Source of the DNA: an uncultured Sphingomonadaceae bacterium
GTDB lineage: Bacteria; Pseudomonadota; Alphaproteobacteria; Sphingomonadales; Sphingomonadaceae
Reading direction: 5' to 3'
NCBI GenBank assembly: GCA_937996655.1
Contig: CALKUK010000013.1
Span: 248,001-312,000, forward strand
DNA length: 64,000 bases
In this document: positions 13,501-20,416 of the stretch, piece by piece
Layout of the letters: each line of letters opens with the position of its first letter
Numbering within the stretch: position 1 is the stretch's first letter
Made by a program: the position numbers and the translations under genes
Notes under the pieces: model-generated
What the model saw: the letters and a program-made list of their open reading frames with translations, nothing else
Databases searched by the model: none
Told to the model about the DNA's origin: nothing

Positions 13501-16500
13501 TCGCCAACAAGTGTCGCAAGCGTATCCAGTGCAGCTTTTAGTCCAACAATTGAGTTCGTTGTAGCAATGCCATCATGGTCAGCTGCGTCGTTAAACAACA
13601 GCGAATCAGCCTCCGAGCGCGCTGAGATTTCATCGTTGAGAACCGATGCGAGGTCATCGATGCGGAGTCCGAGTGCTGTGTCGGCGGCGTCGAGACGCTC
13701 GGCAAGCGCAGTCACGCGGGCGTGAATGGCGGTGTCGTTGCCATCGACCAGATCAGCCAGAGCGGCGGCGGTTTCCTGAGCGGTCGTGAGTTCGGCGCGC
13801 AGGCCGACTAAAAGATCCGCCTGTGCTAAGTTGACGTCGGCCACAGCGTCGATCTGACCCTGAAGGCCTGCAACCGCTGTATCAAGTCGATCAGCGACCG
13901 CGTCAATCGCTTCACCAAGTGCCGTATCCGCCGTTTCCAGCGTCGCCTTCGCCGCGTTCAGCGCAGCCGTCTGCGCCGTGTTGTTCGAGGACACCGTCGT
14001 CGCCAGCGCAGACGCAACGTTCTGCGCCGTCGTCAGATCAGCGCGAAGGCCTGCAAGAGTTTCCGCCTGCGCTGTGTCAATCACCGTGTTCGCGTCGATG
14101 CTCGCCTGGAGACCCGCCGAAACCGTCGTAATCCGACCGTTGATCGTCGAAACCGCAGACGTCAGATCCGCTGCAACCCCGTTGATCGTGTTGGTCAGCG
14201 TCGTGTCGGCGGCTTCCAGCGTCGCCTTCGCCGAGGCCAGCGCAGCCGCCTGCGCCGTGTTGTTCGAGGACACCGTCGTCGCCAGCGCAGACGCAACGTT
14301 CTGCGCCGTCGTCAGATCAGCGCGAAGGCCTGCAAGAGTTTCCGCCTGCGCTGTGTCAATCACCGTGTTCGCGTCGATGCTCGCCTGGAGACCCGCCGAA
14401 ACCGTCGTAATCCGACCGTTGATCGACTGAGCAGCAGATGCCAGATCCGAAGACGTCTTGTTAATCGCTGCCGACAGGGCGCTATCAGCCGCCGCCAGAT
14501 CTGAGCGGGCGCTATTAAGGGCCGCCGTCTGAGAAGCATTATTCGAATTTACCAGAGCCGAAAGCGAAGTAGCTGCGTTCTGCGCCGTCGTCAGATCAGC
14601 ACGAAGGCTCGCGAGAGATGCAGCCTGCGAGGTGTCGATCGCAGAATTCGCGTTGATGTTGGCCTGAAGGCCGGCTGCAACCGTGGTAATACGCGTATTG
14701 ATCGTCGCAACCGCAGACGACAAGTCGGATGACGCTGCGCTGATTGCCGAAGAAAGTGCCGCCGTCTGTGCGGTGTCCTTGCTGGTTACAACGGTGTTGA
14801 GCGTTGCGATTGAAGAGGTAAGGCCTGCGACGCCGTTGACGAGCGCCGTAATATCCGCGTCATTCGCGCTGATCTGGCTCTGAAGGTCTGCAACGGCATT
14901 GGTAAGCCCGACGATGCCTGGGTAAGAAATGGCGTTCAGCGCGGCATGAATATCCGCATAATTCTGATCGGTCGTCGTTGAGAGGTTTACGATATTGCTG
15001 CTACCGTCAATCTTTAGACCAACATTGAAGCCGATAAGCTTGAGAGCCCCGGGCGATGCCAAAAATGCCTTAAGAGCAGGCAATTCCGACGATGTCAGAG
15101 CGATCACGACAGACCCGCTGTCCGTCAAGCTGACGAAGGAGTCTGCCGCCTGGAACTGCGCAAGTGTCGAAACACCGCCCGAGCGGAAATCAAAGCTAAT
15201 GTTCTGCGGAAGTGTGGCAGACGAATAATCGACTGTGCCGTTGCGCACTTCAAAGACGGTAAAGCCACTGGAGATGACGCTTCCCGAAGCCAATGTCAGC
15301 ACATCGTTATCAAAGCGATTTGCCTGATTATTCGCAGCGGTCGCTTCAAAGGCAAAGCGGATGTCCTCCGCGTTTGTCATGCCACTGGTATCGACGAGGA
15401 TCGTGCGGTTTTCAATTGTGCCAACATTTTTGTCGGCCACATTGACGATCAACTGGTCAAGGCCGGCCCCGGCATCGCCGCTAAAGCGGATGGCGGTCGC
15501 CTGCGGCGCGGAAATGGTAATGATGTCATCGCCTGCCGTTGCGGCGCCGGACACATTAACATTCAGCTCTACGGCGCCCGCAATAGACTTCGTACCAAGG
15601 CTGGTGACTGTTGTTGTAGCAGAGACACCCGAGCGCGTGAAGGTCGCAGCGCCGCTGGCATATGAAACGTTAATTGCACCCGTCGCTGTACCAGCGAAGG
15701 AGACAACACCATTGCTTTCCGAAACGGAGAAGGTCGGGGTGACTGTAACTTCACGCGCACTTGTGTCGGACGACACATTGCCCGCGCGGTCCGTAATCGT
15801 CGCAACTACGTCGTATGAGCCGCTTACGAAGGCACCCAAAATTGTGCCGCTCTTCGGCGTTGCTGTTGCCGTATCGACTGACCAAGCTCCGTTGGAGACG
15901 GCTACATTTTCATATATGGCGCCATTGATGGTGACAGAGAGGATCTCACCCACCCCCAAGGCGGCGGTGCCACCCACAATCGGACTCGTGCTGGTCGTCG
16001 TCTGAGCTGTGACAACAGGCGTTGACGGATTTGTGGTGTCGACCGTCATGCTGAGGATGTTTGACGATGTGCTGTTGCCCGCAGCATCAGTCAGTGTCGC
16101 ACGGAAGCTGTAATTACCATCCGCAAGGTTGGCCTGGCTCGCCGTGGTAGCTGACCAGGACGCACCGCCATTGGTCGATACTTCGTAACCGACATTGGCG
16201 CCATTTTCGGCGCCTGTCAGATCGATATTGAAGGCCTTATCTGTAGTGACACGTGCCTGCTCGACACTGCCCGTATCAATGAGATTGCTGAACGAAAGTG
16301 TTGGAGTTGCAGGCGAAGTCCCGTCGACCGTAAGGTTCAGAGCGGTAGAGAGCTGGCTCAGATTGCCCGCCTTGTCGACGATGCGCGCCGAAGCGGCATA
16401 TGCGCCATCCTGGACGTTTGCAAAAGCCACAGTCGCACTGCCGGCGGCATGGTCCGCGTCGGTGACGAGATGCGAGGCAATGACCCGCCCACCGACCACA

Positions 16501-18677
16501 ATTTCAATAGTATCCCCGACAACTGCCGCCGTGCCATCCGTCGCCGTATTGTTGAAGGCGACAGTGCCGGAGAAGCTGCGCTTCGAGGTGATGTTGTCGC
16601 TGCTCGATGTACCTGTGTCGTCTGCGGCGATCAAATCGATCTGACCCGGGGTGGCGGCCGCCGTCCGGTCGAGCGTTGTAGCCTGTGCCGAAGCAATTCC
16701 GGAGATATTGGCAGCATTTTCAATAGCCGTAACCGACGTCTGGATCTGATTAACGAGCGCCGAGTTGCCGACCACGGTCGTGCCGACAAGCGCTGCAGTC
16801 ACGACTTGGGAAGCAGCAAGATCAACCGTGCCGCTCGCGCGTGCGGCTGTAACAAGCTGTGCCGCGATGTTTGAGAAAACCTTACCCTCATTGCCCGAGG
16901 CATTGCCGTCAGCAACAGTTGCGATTGCCGCGACTTGCGCCGCCGCGCGCTGCAACTCGGTATTTCCATATGAAATGGGATCGTAATTGGTGAGCGCCTT
17001 GCCATATGGCAGGGTCACCCCAAGCGCAGACGCAACGGATTGCGACGCAGAAGAGGCTGAAATCGGCGTCGGACTTGCGTCAATCACAGCCTGGATCAGC
17101 GTGGTCAGCGGGTTGATGACTGAAGAACCGGCAGGCGCGCGGTAGTCGATCGTGTTTGCAAGCCCAGTGTCGATATTGACACCGCCCACGGCGACAAGCG
17201 TACGACCGGCATACGTCGGCGGCAGGAAGAAGTTGCCGTTAGCGTCGGTCACAATGCCGGTGTCGGTGCGCACGACCTGGCCGTTGACGAGTGCTTCGGT
17301 GTAAATGCGCGCTCCGCGGACGAAGCCATCAGCCAGAACACCCAGCGAGAGCGTGAAGGTAGCGACGTCATTGCCGGCAGCATCTTGCAACGCAACCGCA
17401 TCATTCGACGCCGTCGGGTCAGTATAGGTAATTTCTGTCGTGCCACTGCCAATCGGACCAGCCAATGTCAGGACAACGACGTTACCATTCACGGCGTAGC
17501 TGGAGACCGAATTGACAACCCCGCCGCCCGTGGTGACGGAAAATGCGCCCGACGACAAGATACCCGCCAAGTCTAGACTTTGGTCAAAGCTGATCGTCAG
17601 CGTCTTCGCGGCGCGGTCTACGTCCAACAAGGTCGGCGTGGGTGCGGACGTGTCGACAGTAACCGCTAGCGCAGTCGACGCAACGCCAACGTTTCCTGCT
17701 GCATCTGTTGCCTTCGCGGTAATTTGATGAGCGCCAGCAGCGAGCGTGACGTCGAGACTGAAACTACCCGACCCATTAGCCGCCACGGTCCCAAGAGATG
17801 TAGCGCCGTCGAACAGCTCAACGACGGCATTTGCCTCGGCAACACCCGTGATGGTCAGGCCAGACGCCTGGCTGGTCAAGTTATCGGTGACGCTCGATCC
17901 CGTATCATCTGCAGACGCCAGGTCCAGCCCGGTGGGCGCCGAAGGTCCCGCGGTGTCAACGTTAACAGACAGCGCGGCGGAAGCAGCGCCGATGTTGCCG
18001 GACGCATCTGTAGCCTTGGCCGTAATAGAGTGTGCGCCGGAGGAAAGGGCGACATCTACAGTGAAATTGCCGGACGCATCTGCAGTTGCAGTGCCAATCG
18101 ACGTCGCACCATCGAACAACTCTACCCGGGCGCCAGCCTCCGCCTGGCCCGTGACGGTCAAGCCCGTCGTGTGGCTCGTCACATTGTCGCTGTTGCTCGA
18201 ACCCGTGTCATCCGCCGACGCCAGATCCAAACCAGATGGGGCGCCTGGCGCTGTCTTATCCTTGGGAGCCCCGCCGGCGGCGGCTGCGATGCCGCCCAAC
18301 GCACCAAGCCCAAGGATGCCTAGCAGGATTGGCGTCATCGACGGACCGCCGCCCCCTCCCTGGCCGCCTGCGGAAGCGCCGAGCCCTGAAACAACAGAGG
18401 TATCCTCGGCGAAAGACAAGTCTGAAAATAGTGGAGAGTAGCTTCCCATGGCGCCACTTAGCTCAAGGGTCACCGGCCCCTTTGGCCCCTCGAAGCTCAA
18501 TACGGAATTGCCGCTCGCATCGATTGTTCGCACGCCCTCGACATGTAATCCGGTTGCCTGGTCGACAATCTCAATGTGTCCACCCTCGGGCACGGCAAGC
18601 TTATTAAGCCCACTTTTGAGCCTCTTTTCGAGGGTCTTCGCACCAACCGAAGAAACGACACGAACAATGAGAGCCAT
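1566..18677 (-). CDS. Giant repeat-rich type I secreted adhesin-like protein (5703 aa)
   Basis: Very large extracellular protein, probably a cell-surface or biofilm adhesin exported by the divergent T1SS. Layout: N-terminal module with no Sec signal (1-110); Gly-rich and hydrophobic stretch TPILLGILGLGALGG (about 113-135); two near-identical bacterial Ig-like repeats (about 137-337, ending KATDASGN); a SwmB-like and further Ig-like segment to about 950; coiled-coil stalk of about 93-residue repeats (about 1250-1700); then, from about 2030 to 5510, some 30 copies of a beta-repeat with core ADQADGxxITGxGxVxVxG. Inserted in the array are a discoidin (F5/8 C)-like domain (about 2819-2925) and other beta-sandwich segments (near 2330-2490 and 2580-2700). 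The C-terminal 200 residues carry one degenerate RTX-like motif (NDVFEGGGTGTDT) and DANNDGNLMQNE, resembling an EF-hand loop, as expected for a T1SS signal region. Start ATG at 18677 is preceded by AAGGTAG (18685-18691). Function is inferred from architecture and context; the main repeat is not a family I can name. Confidence 0.9.
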   Translation of the reverse strand: MALIVRVVSSVGAKTLEKRLKSGLNKLAVPEGGHIEIVDQATGLHVEGVRTIDASGNSVLSFEGPKGPVTLELSGAMGSYSPLFSDLSFAEDTSVVSGLGASAGGQGGGGGPSMTPILLGILGLGALGGIAAAAGGAPKDKTAPGAPSGLDLASADDTGSSNSDNVTSHTTGLTVTGQAEAGARVELFDGATSIGTATADASGNFTVDVALSSGAHSITAKATDASGNIGAASAALSVNVDTAGPSAPTGLDLASADDTGSSVTDNLTSQASGLTITGVAEANAVVELFDGATSLGTVAANGSGSFSLDVTLAAGAHQITAKATDAAGNVGVASTALAVTVDTSAPTPTLLDVDRAAKTLTISFDQSLDLAGILSSGAFSVTTGGGVVNSVSSYAVNGNVVVLTLAGPIGSGTTEITYTDPTASNDAVALQDAAGNDVATFTLSLGVLADGFVRGARIYTEALVNGQVVRTDTGIVTDANGNFFLPPTYAGRTLVAVGGVNIDTGLANTIDYRAPAGSSVINPLTTLIQAVIDASPTPISASSASQSVASALGVTLPYGKALTNYDPISYGNTELQRAAAQVAAIATVADGNASGNEGKVFSNIAAQLVTAARASGTVDLAASQVVTAALVGTTVVGNSALVNQIQTSVTAIENAANISGIASAQATTLDRTAAATPGQIDLIAADDTGTSSSDNITSKRSFSGTVAFNNTATDGTAAVVGDTIEIVVGGRVIASHLVTDADHAAGSATVAFANVQDGAYAASARIVDKAGNLSQLSTALNLTVDGTSPATPTLSFSNLIDTGSVEQARVTTDKAFNIDLTGAENGANVGYEVSTNGGASWSATTASQANLADGNYSFRATLTDAAGNSTSSNILSMTVDTTNPSTPVVTAQTTTSTSPIVGGTAALGVGEILSVTINGAIYENVAVSNGAWSVDTATATPKSGTILGAFVSGSYDVVATITDRAGNVSSDTSAREVTVTPTFSVSESNGVVSFAGTATGAINVSYASGAATFTRSGVSATTTVTSLGTKSIAGAVELNVNVSGAATAGDDIITISAPQATAIRFSGDAGAGLDQLIVNVADKNVGTIENRTILVDTSGMTNAEDIRFAFEATAANNQANRFDNDVLTLASGSVISSGFTVFEVRNGTVDYSSATLPQNISFDFRSGGVSTLAQFQAADSFVSLTDSGSVVIALTSSELPALKAFLASPGALKLIGFNVGLKIDGSSNIVNLSTTTDQNYADIHAALNAISYPGIVGLTNAVADLQSQISANDADITALVNGVAGLTSSIATLNTVVTSKDTAQTAALSSAISAASSDLSSAVATINTRITTVAAGLQANINANSAIDTSQAASLASLRADLTTAQNAATSLSALVNSNNASQTAALNSARSDLAAADSALSAAINKTSSDLASAAQSINGRITTVSAGLQASIDANTVIDTAQAETLAGLRADLTTAQNVASALATTVSSNNTAQAAALASAKATLEAADTTLTNTINGVAADLTSAVSTINGRITTVSAGLQASIDANTVIDTAQAETLAGLRADLTTAQNVASALATTVSSNNTAQTAALNAAKATLETADTALGEAIDAVADRLDTAVAGLQGQIDAVADVNLAQADLLVGLRAELTTAQETAAALADLVDGNDTAIHARVTALAERLDAADTALGLRIDDLASVLNDEISARSEADSLLFNDAADHDGIATTNSIVGLKAALDTLATLVGDNNSDLLDALNSANTHFYSLVDRLPGRGVLMSVDEALVLQDRIDDPLHIFLTNYIVRDSVENLLNVSSGDALIYNAKDVYVSGTVASASAAQHLKDLGVNLALSSYDVSESVANLVSYGSFPAEFLGNARDINASGTANFTQALTLLGAQNRGTTYIDAVKVSYAQAASLPVDLNDVISHLTVTGLDLSNKSTIVDLTGFRVNTDITFAGGRGNETVVITAASTSTNSDDVGIISLNGGKGSDDFYVIESVDGDGNGLTSYLVSGSAISGGSYIGTTDTLTVRGQVDLSRVDISGIEGLYLEEGSPSAVVLRPDQLSVFDTISGATDENGDPVSSIAVVVIDGSTSADISGLPIDFTNTPTLRVGEGVSLTLSLSQIGALGDIVAVDGQDAGQIVPVLGDLSDDVNLTNVFVDLDLSNVQLHVHGNGQLFTNGGDYAVLLPTLASGQTLSLNANDLDGQISLDGDGTLLIKNDFYYNGVGGTFDLTQVTADISFDDNRDGNNSVNVGDGKVLILRPDQADEKTITNSDGNGLVAISGNVHADASIDLRNISAPLTFSDDAGGDPSAINLGSGATLQLNAAQADGQSITGDPETTITFEDAVGSQLDFPLSMGYHGFNWTLAPNPDADNLTAINGDNLGRGGYEVAAQDWGSVVAYTPYGLQPVTITRSDASDFVFTGIQLTAATSDMQITLAGYNNGQLVAERTVSISAVEETTLTFDWGAIDELVICSDSYDGIAHGSHFIIDDFKYATGSPTATVEIYNLEDTPAANFGNISNTLVALNVSDNADFTFTGNLGDAATHDVILGVNAAMSLASGQADGRTITGEDSSSVYVRELTESADLSHLADNIAVTAEVSSVLDLTQNTQVGTVDTFALVAGTNGQHIDLSAYAGKTVDISLNSDLSDDTYLFVFDANGQLVAYDDDTGPGTNSLIETLTVQDGYYAVLSYYLIVDEGASVSDFSGDTLHLEVYDREADETSTLFLDTLQTVTSSLTLTADQANAQNVTGVGDVYVTGLTDDGNGHLTTDLTHITVDGTFTITVSGSVDVRADIENLASVDAIIIGEGYVDLTGAQIIDASSGGDFAEGLGGLFDGIDGQKFFYSYAPGFAAVVHLPEAKAVSSFSLTTGNDDENRDPATVTIRGSNDGVNFVDIVTDMPLNLPSDRISTSDIYSFSNSVSYSYYKVEFPTTKSGPALQLGEMRLFEGMPAVTIDAESANDRIITETSTSTLIVSGSHDASLTGVTVSTLDVRTATGNIAFNQTVSDGHSILLTADQADGEAFGGSGSVYVYGNVSNTTVDITGIGTAIYFDENHISIGESGVLRAKLDQADGVDIDGAGILALTDGVEPSDTTFLLSGVATDIDLTGISSGFEPDINGTLFSGNSGNHISLPSLDVGQDLLITVAQANGLAMESNAGTVNIQGDIGDNTYVVLTRIYDDVDLTFRDSLSDTGVGLVDIGNNSEVTLSAVHADGLHMQGEGAVRVTQLENALEGDFSALIASTVTLVLSDNQSSTFEGTLSDGYNTSFEVGAGAALTLHEGAADGRTVTGTGTLDVLDIQTSTDLSNVEAPFAGITAFTGFGTLDLVLEHDENSTATLDADSQVLTLTDTNLPGTGGAASIASTVVLESGQFRVHYEFDGSAFVNAPGYGGEMSVAIVRGGVTSVVQLNELNGERYSSGAISVTQSTQVGLIGGEITLDLLAGDEVRFIVYNPHLNDGLRQQGKQLTLNDARFFASGNEPLAGLAAVIGHISGSSVDVDGLFDITANSGAGDIQAHVTAYTIEGDYTLRLTAAQADALVVTESDAAFEPLVDVVGDMSADQAVDLRSIAAGISVTFGVDGISLDTGSVLTLTALQASGNDIHGAGMTYVAGDVGAVDVVDLTGVISTLTSFQTNGESTNAISVSGTLKVNAAMLSGVEINQAGSAGQIEIYNLDAVEDSFAFGSVNAPQTITAIIEDDTDLSGNMAAHLAEIDSYKIVEDAGLTLNAAEANAATVTGVGTLKGSVTVKEITDGTNLSGIAGDLNVTATVGGNVDVTGNDYLGTVDKFIINSTPIEYDENPFNFPNPTHVSKVDLSNYAGQHVDILVADAVYDAIRVVARLFRADGTLVESVQYGPVQFSADIQDGDYLIVSNEDNAYGAVFNPHPISVMVTGENEIQTELPVSWTGHDVYLPGDSPSSLTILASQIEGRAIDGHGELLVTGLENNADGVLGVDLSNVKDYLYVVGNFTSNISLLATSAETLGKFDEIRADGGAKSYALDYSDLQSDVWRDAGHDMYDYGNRLSIDGIQQSIWSTDNNTTPTAMLWGDYVFRTFTSSTVLSITNFEGSEFTISGNAGADNGGSRSTRELTGFNGFRVFVDQIYGANGDPSINKLIITNAVNPVMDGTTNTDDDYFSVSGLDDASFVVYVLLAGSPDLDNGYKYTDSELRAVVEALNIGANGITDSAAIDLEPVLSTFGSAPAEVIVDVNTVGDTVLSGSGTIKLVGTGDIDLGNLNNPTVTRLDVSTVVGTVTLPTDIADNKHLVVNDVQANGAVINGNGTLHIAGDITHDVNISDVSAVVSFQDGTETDANAEISIGNGSTLTALLSQVDGQAIAGDGQVVFTGSLDYSVSLTSVTANMDMSGLSGFTVDTETGRLADQSGNTIDLPEELVGDITLTFEQANHLSVTGEGSQTHLIGSYVNLDLDLTGIHNGLVLQYGSLAIDPDFTMTMRADQADGLIIVGDGTLLVSGALLDGTTDLLNATVGAIAFDLSSDGIIDESITIADGQTLKIEGHQLGNVVVTVEGNLDVYLGEGDDDFNIDELIDATTGTVTVHVLGDLDLSSNGNFSEVSHFVVHGDHILTLNAVQADDATIAEEGGHASVHVTDLADAASANLANIVVTSLTAAVDTSFTFDGDLGAAVVTVDPEATLTISAELASGHDISGGNVVITELGTDEYNLSTIHSNMTATVSQSVTLNSATNLGELQISVDPDKSLTLTIDQATYRDISGLGQANVTGDVPDTSGPPYTLDLTGITAPLTFLDPDTQETGLGQIDLGGNSSLLLRADQASGQTVTGDGTVAIDGNVGAGTELEPNIVDLRSIAAGVSFTADDGNTPVGIDVGEYATLQLRDDQASGAIVTGVGAVEVHGLTATTDLSHVGAGVEVIGLSGALAEVNWDTADSQVNAVTAFDAGAGTIHIETPAMTRATIKITPGAGTLSFHSDLTRSAGVNAWLKVNGQYYQNISEGAHDTTFTVSAGDVVEFYVYGNSGITSDILDISNLTFVPVKAETQVSVVISESMDIHTNPNLSTVDTYTIASGQVLGLSAAQANGVATEGGAVNIVGDVASVGNNGLAGGLIDLTRIESALTFDNDDIEVNGYYSRLAIGADQLRYSTVTVSGEGYLVVVGDLTEGTLDLTRHTVSGLSFADTVSSDNVIDVGTSSGLILRTDQAGYQHITGLGTVYVAGDVNEGDYVDLSQIEASISFADDSDAAPSISIAAGGTLYMEAGKLAAGAGTIFGPGTLELTGGVFADTDFSAVDPSVSIDVRDAYVDTFEAITQLGAGSTLTVNSNQVSFFTVTQNLAHIRVYAQPYYDEDLGITILNANLSNLSAASIDMDIEVDLTNIEDLGQTKVHLQYGSVFTLSVALADGVTIDGEGTTNVTGDVAGGTVDLTNVTSTSLTFGGDNAIDVATGATLLVAADAIALADAASPVDITGGGTVELRDANVNASYDFTVVSGPSALVAFNNAGILNAATILHSADGGVSSVSLYDNAATPSVIEVTKMTAAQANGIDFTSSDGALHVTASEGIQSLTGTLHNDVFEGGGTGTDTVNLGADSGSDTLVWATTPANQMVITNFLAEGQGSENDVLDFSNLSLHNPNHVSIYEGLVSDPDVADVPSKLTADVVGLTDLFAGDTAKSVETLFKSSNNFLNKLVDAGTGGNHTDMVFLIANSAADDANINVWHWVDANNDGNLMQNEVLLLGTVNGLGASALTTTNFHDNVIG
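13922..14480 (-). repeat. 279-bp tandem duplication in the coiled-coil stalk
   Basis: Bases 13972-14146 and 14251-14425 are identical over 175 bp at an offset of 279 bp (93 codons); flanking bases of each unit differ at a few positions. More diverged copies of the same 93-residue unit continue toward 14880. It encodes stalk segments starting GRITTVSAGLQASIDANTV. In-frame unit duplication changes stalk length without breaking the gene. Confidence 0.85.
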
Positions 18678-19018
18678 GTAATCACTACCTTTTTAGGCGG
18701 GTCTGAAAACGCACCGCAATACTACGTGATCTCCTTATCCATTAAAGCGACGAAAATCGTACAACAATTTGAACCAAAATAATTTCAAATCTTCTATAAA
18801 ATGACCAAAATGACGAGTAATGGCTTTTGGAAACAATAATTTATACAACTTTAATTGAACACTATCTATAAGTAATTAGATAATATTATATTACATAATA
18901 TTTTTATTCGTGACGCTTATTATCAGCTGCATGCTCCATCAAAATTCAGATTTAAAAAATTATTTATGTTTTTCGAACTCTAATTTTAAATTATCCAAAC
19001 TGAGCTGGTCGAAGCGTA
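18678..19018. promoter_or_regulatory. AT-rich divergent promoter region
   Basis: 341 bases between the giant gene and its secretion operon, transcribed away from each other. From about 18770 to 18990 the DNA is dominated by A and T, in sharp contrast with the coding DNA around it, so it is a likely site for xenogeneic silencing or nucleoid protein binding and for both promoters. Several TATAAT-like words occur (for example near 18880-18900), too many for me to assign start sites. No open frame of interest. Confidence 0.55.
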
Positions 19019-20416
19019 ATGTTTCCCCAAAAATTGAGTTCATGCAGTTCAAAAAACTCACGACTGCGAGGCCCTGCAGGATCTTGGCAATTGCAACACA
19101 ACATTCCACTAAGAGTGCTATTCGCCATTACAGCCTCAACCCTGATACCAGCGACCCCTCTGAACGCAGTTGTTGGACCACCAAACGAGCCGCAGCCTAC
19201 GGCAATGCCAAAAGCCGACGCGCAGACGGCCACCCCAAGCATCGCGCAGGTTGATCGGAACCTTTTCACACTCGTCGTCGCGGCAATTTCCAGCCACCCC
19301 AGCATTGCTGCGGCGCGTGCGAATTTGCGCGCTTCCGGTGCAGATTTGCGAGCAGCCAAGTGGCAGCAGTTTCCAACTTTCTCCGTCGAAGGCCTATTGC
19401 TCGACGAAAAAAACAATTCACGGCAAGCGAGCGCAGTCATCGACCAACCGATCTGGACAGCAGGACGGATATCAAGCTCTATTGAGAGGGCTAAAGCACT
19501 TGGGCAGGCTGCTCTTGCTTCATATTGGGACGCCGTTCTCAACATTGAGCTCAATGTTGCTCAAAATTATCATGAATTTTATCGGTTGAGTGCGCGGATC
19601 GACAGCCTGAACGATAGCCTGACCCAGCACCGCAGGCTTGTTGCAACAATGGAGCGGCGGGTCGCTCAGGAAGTGAGCCCGGTGTCGGACCTCGATCTAG
19701 TCCGCAGCCGAACGGCTCAAGTGGAACAGCAGGTCACCGTTACCGTCGCGCAGCGTAAAACCGCACTTCAGAAACTCAGGGAGTTAGTGGATGACCCCAC
19801 GCTTGAACCTGGTCCGGCTCCTAAATTTGACATGGACCTTCCTGAACTTGACGAAAATTTAATAACCGAGCGCGCCGTAGCATTCGATCCGGCTAGGCAG
19901 CGGCTCCTGGCGGAGGCAAAGGCGGCGCGTGCTGAGGCTGCTTCTAGCCGCGCAGCCATCTTACCGCAGTTGATGGGGCAATATTCTTACAATGAAACTT
20001 CGGGTCATAGGGTCGGCCTTGTTCTTAAGGCCCAATCCGATGGCGGATTTGCAAGATTTGCCAGCGCAAATGCAGCCAAGGCACGGGAGCAAGCCGCAGA
20101 ATTAAAAGTGGCCGGCATTGAACGAGACCTACGTGATAGGGTAATCGCAGATCTAGCTGAATACGCCTCAGCGCGCGCGCGGCTCGACACAACGAAGCTA
20201 GCCTCCAACTCCGCAATGCGCGTGACAGCGTCTTATATGCGTCAATATATCAGTGGTCGCCGTACCTGGCTCGACGTCATGAACGCCGTGCGCGAAGCAA
20301 GCTCAGCCCAAAACGACGCCATCGACGCCGAGTCCAGCACACGCGCCGCCTATGATCGGCTGATGATGCGAACGGGATCGTGGAAAGGTCCCTCTGATCC
20401 AAAGGACGCGCAATGA
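19019..20416 (+). CDS. TolC-family outer-membrane protein of the T1SS
   Basis: Outer-membrane channel of the type I exporter, 465 aa. The first 60 residues include a signal-peptide-like stretch (RVLFAITASTLIPATPLNA), followed by the usual two outer-membrane-efflux repeats of long amphipathic helices, for example NLRASGADLRAAKWQQFP and EARAKAA-like helices in the second half. Family members are normally 430-500 aa. The stop overlaps the next start (ATGA at 20413), so the three T1SS genes form one operon. No clear ribosome-binding site precedes ATG 19019; a later start closer to the signal peptide is possible. Its partner substrate is almost certainly the divergent giant protein. Confidence 0.88.
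   Translation: MFPQKLSSCSSKNSRLRGPAGSWQLQHNIPLRVLFAITASTLIPATPLNAVVGPPNEPQPTAMPKADAQTATPSIAQVDRNLFTLVVAAISSHPSIAAARANLRASGADLRAAKWQQFPTFSVEGLLLDEKNNSRQASAVIDQPIWTAGRISSSIERAKALGQAALASYWDAVLNIELNVAQNYHEFYRLSARIDSLNDSLTQHRRLVATMERRVAQEVSPVSDLDLVRSRTAQVEQQVTVTVAQRKTALQKLRELVDDPTLEPGPAPKFDMDLPELDENLITERAVAFDPARQRLLAEAKAARAEAASSRAAILPQLMGQYSYNETSGHRVGLVLKAQSDGGFARFASANAAKAREQAAELKVAGIERDLRDRVIADLAEYASARARLDTTKLASNSAMRVTASYMRQYISGRRTWLDVMNAVREASSAQNDAIDAESSTRAAYDRLMMRTGSWKGPSDPKDAQ

Noticed and set aside
13900..14500. Regular repeats that could suggest a CRISPR array
   Set aside because: The units are 279 bp, in frame with the coding sequence and encode coiled-coil segments; there are no short spacers or cas genes.
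18910..19254. 114-codon frame upstream of the TolC gene
   Set aside because: Lies in the AT-rich promoter region and overlaps the start of the TolC-like gene in another frame.
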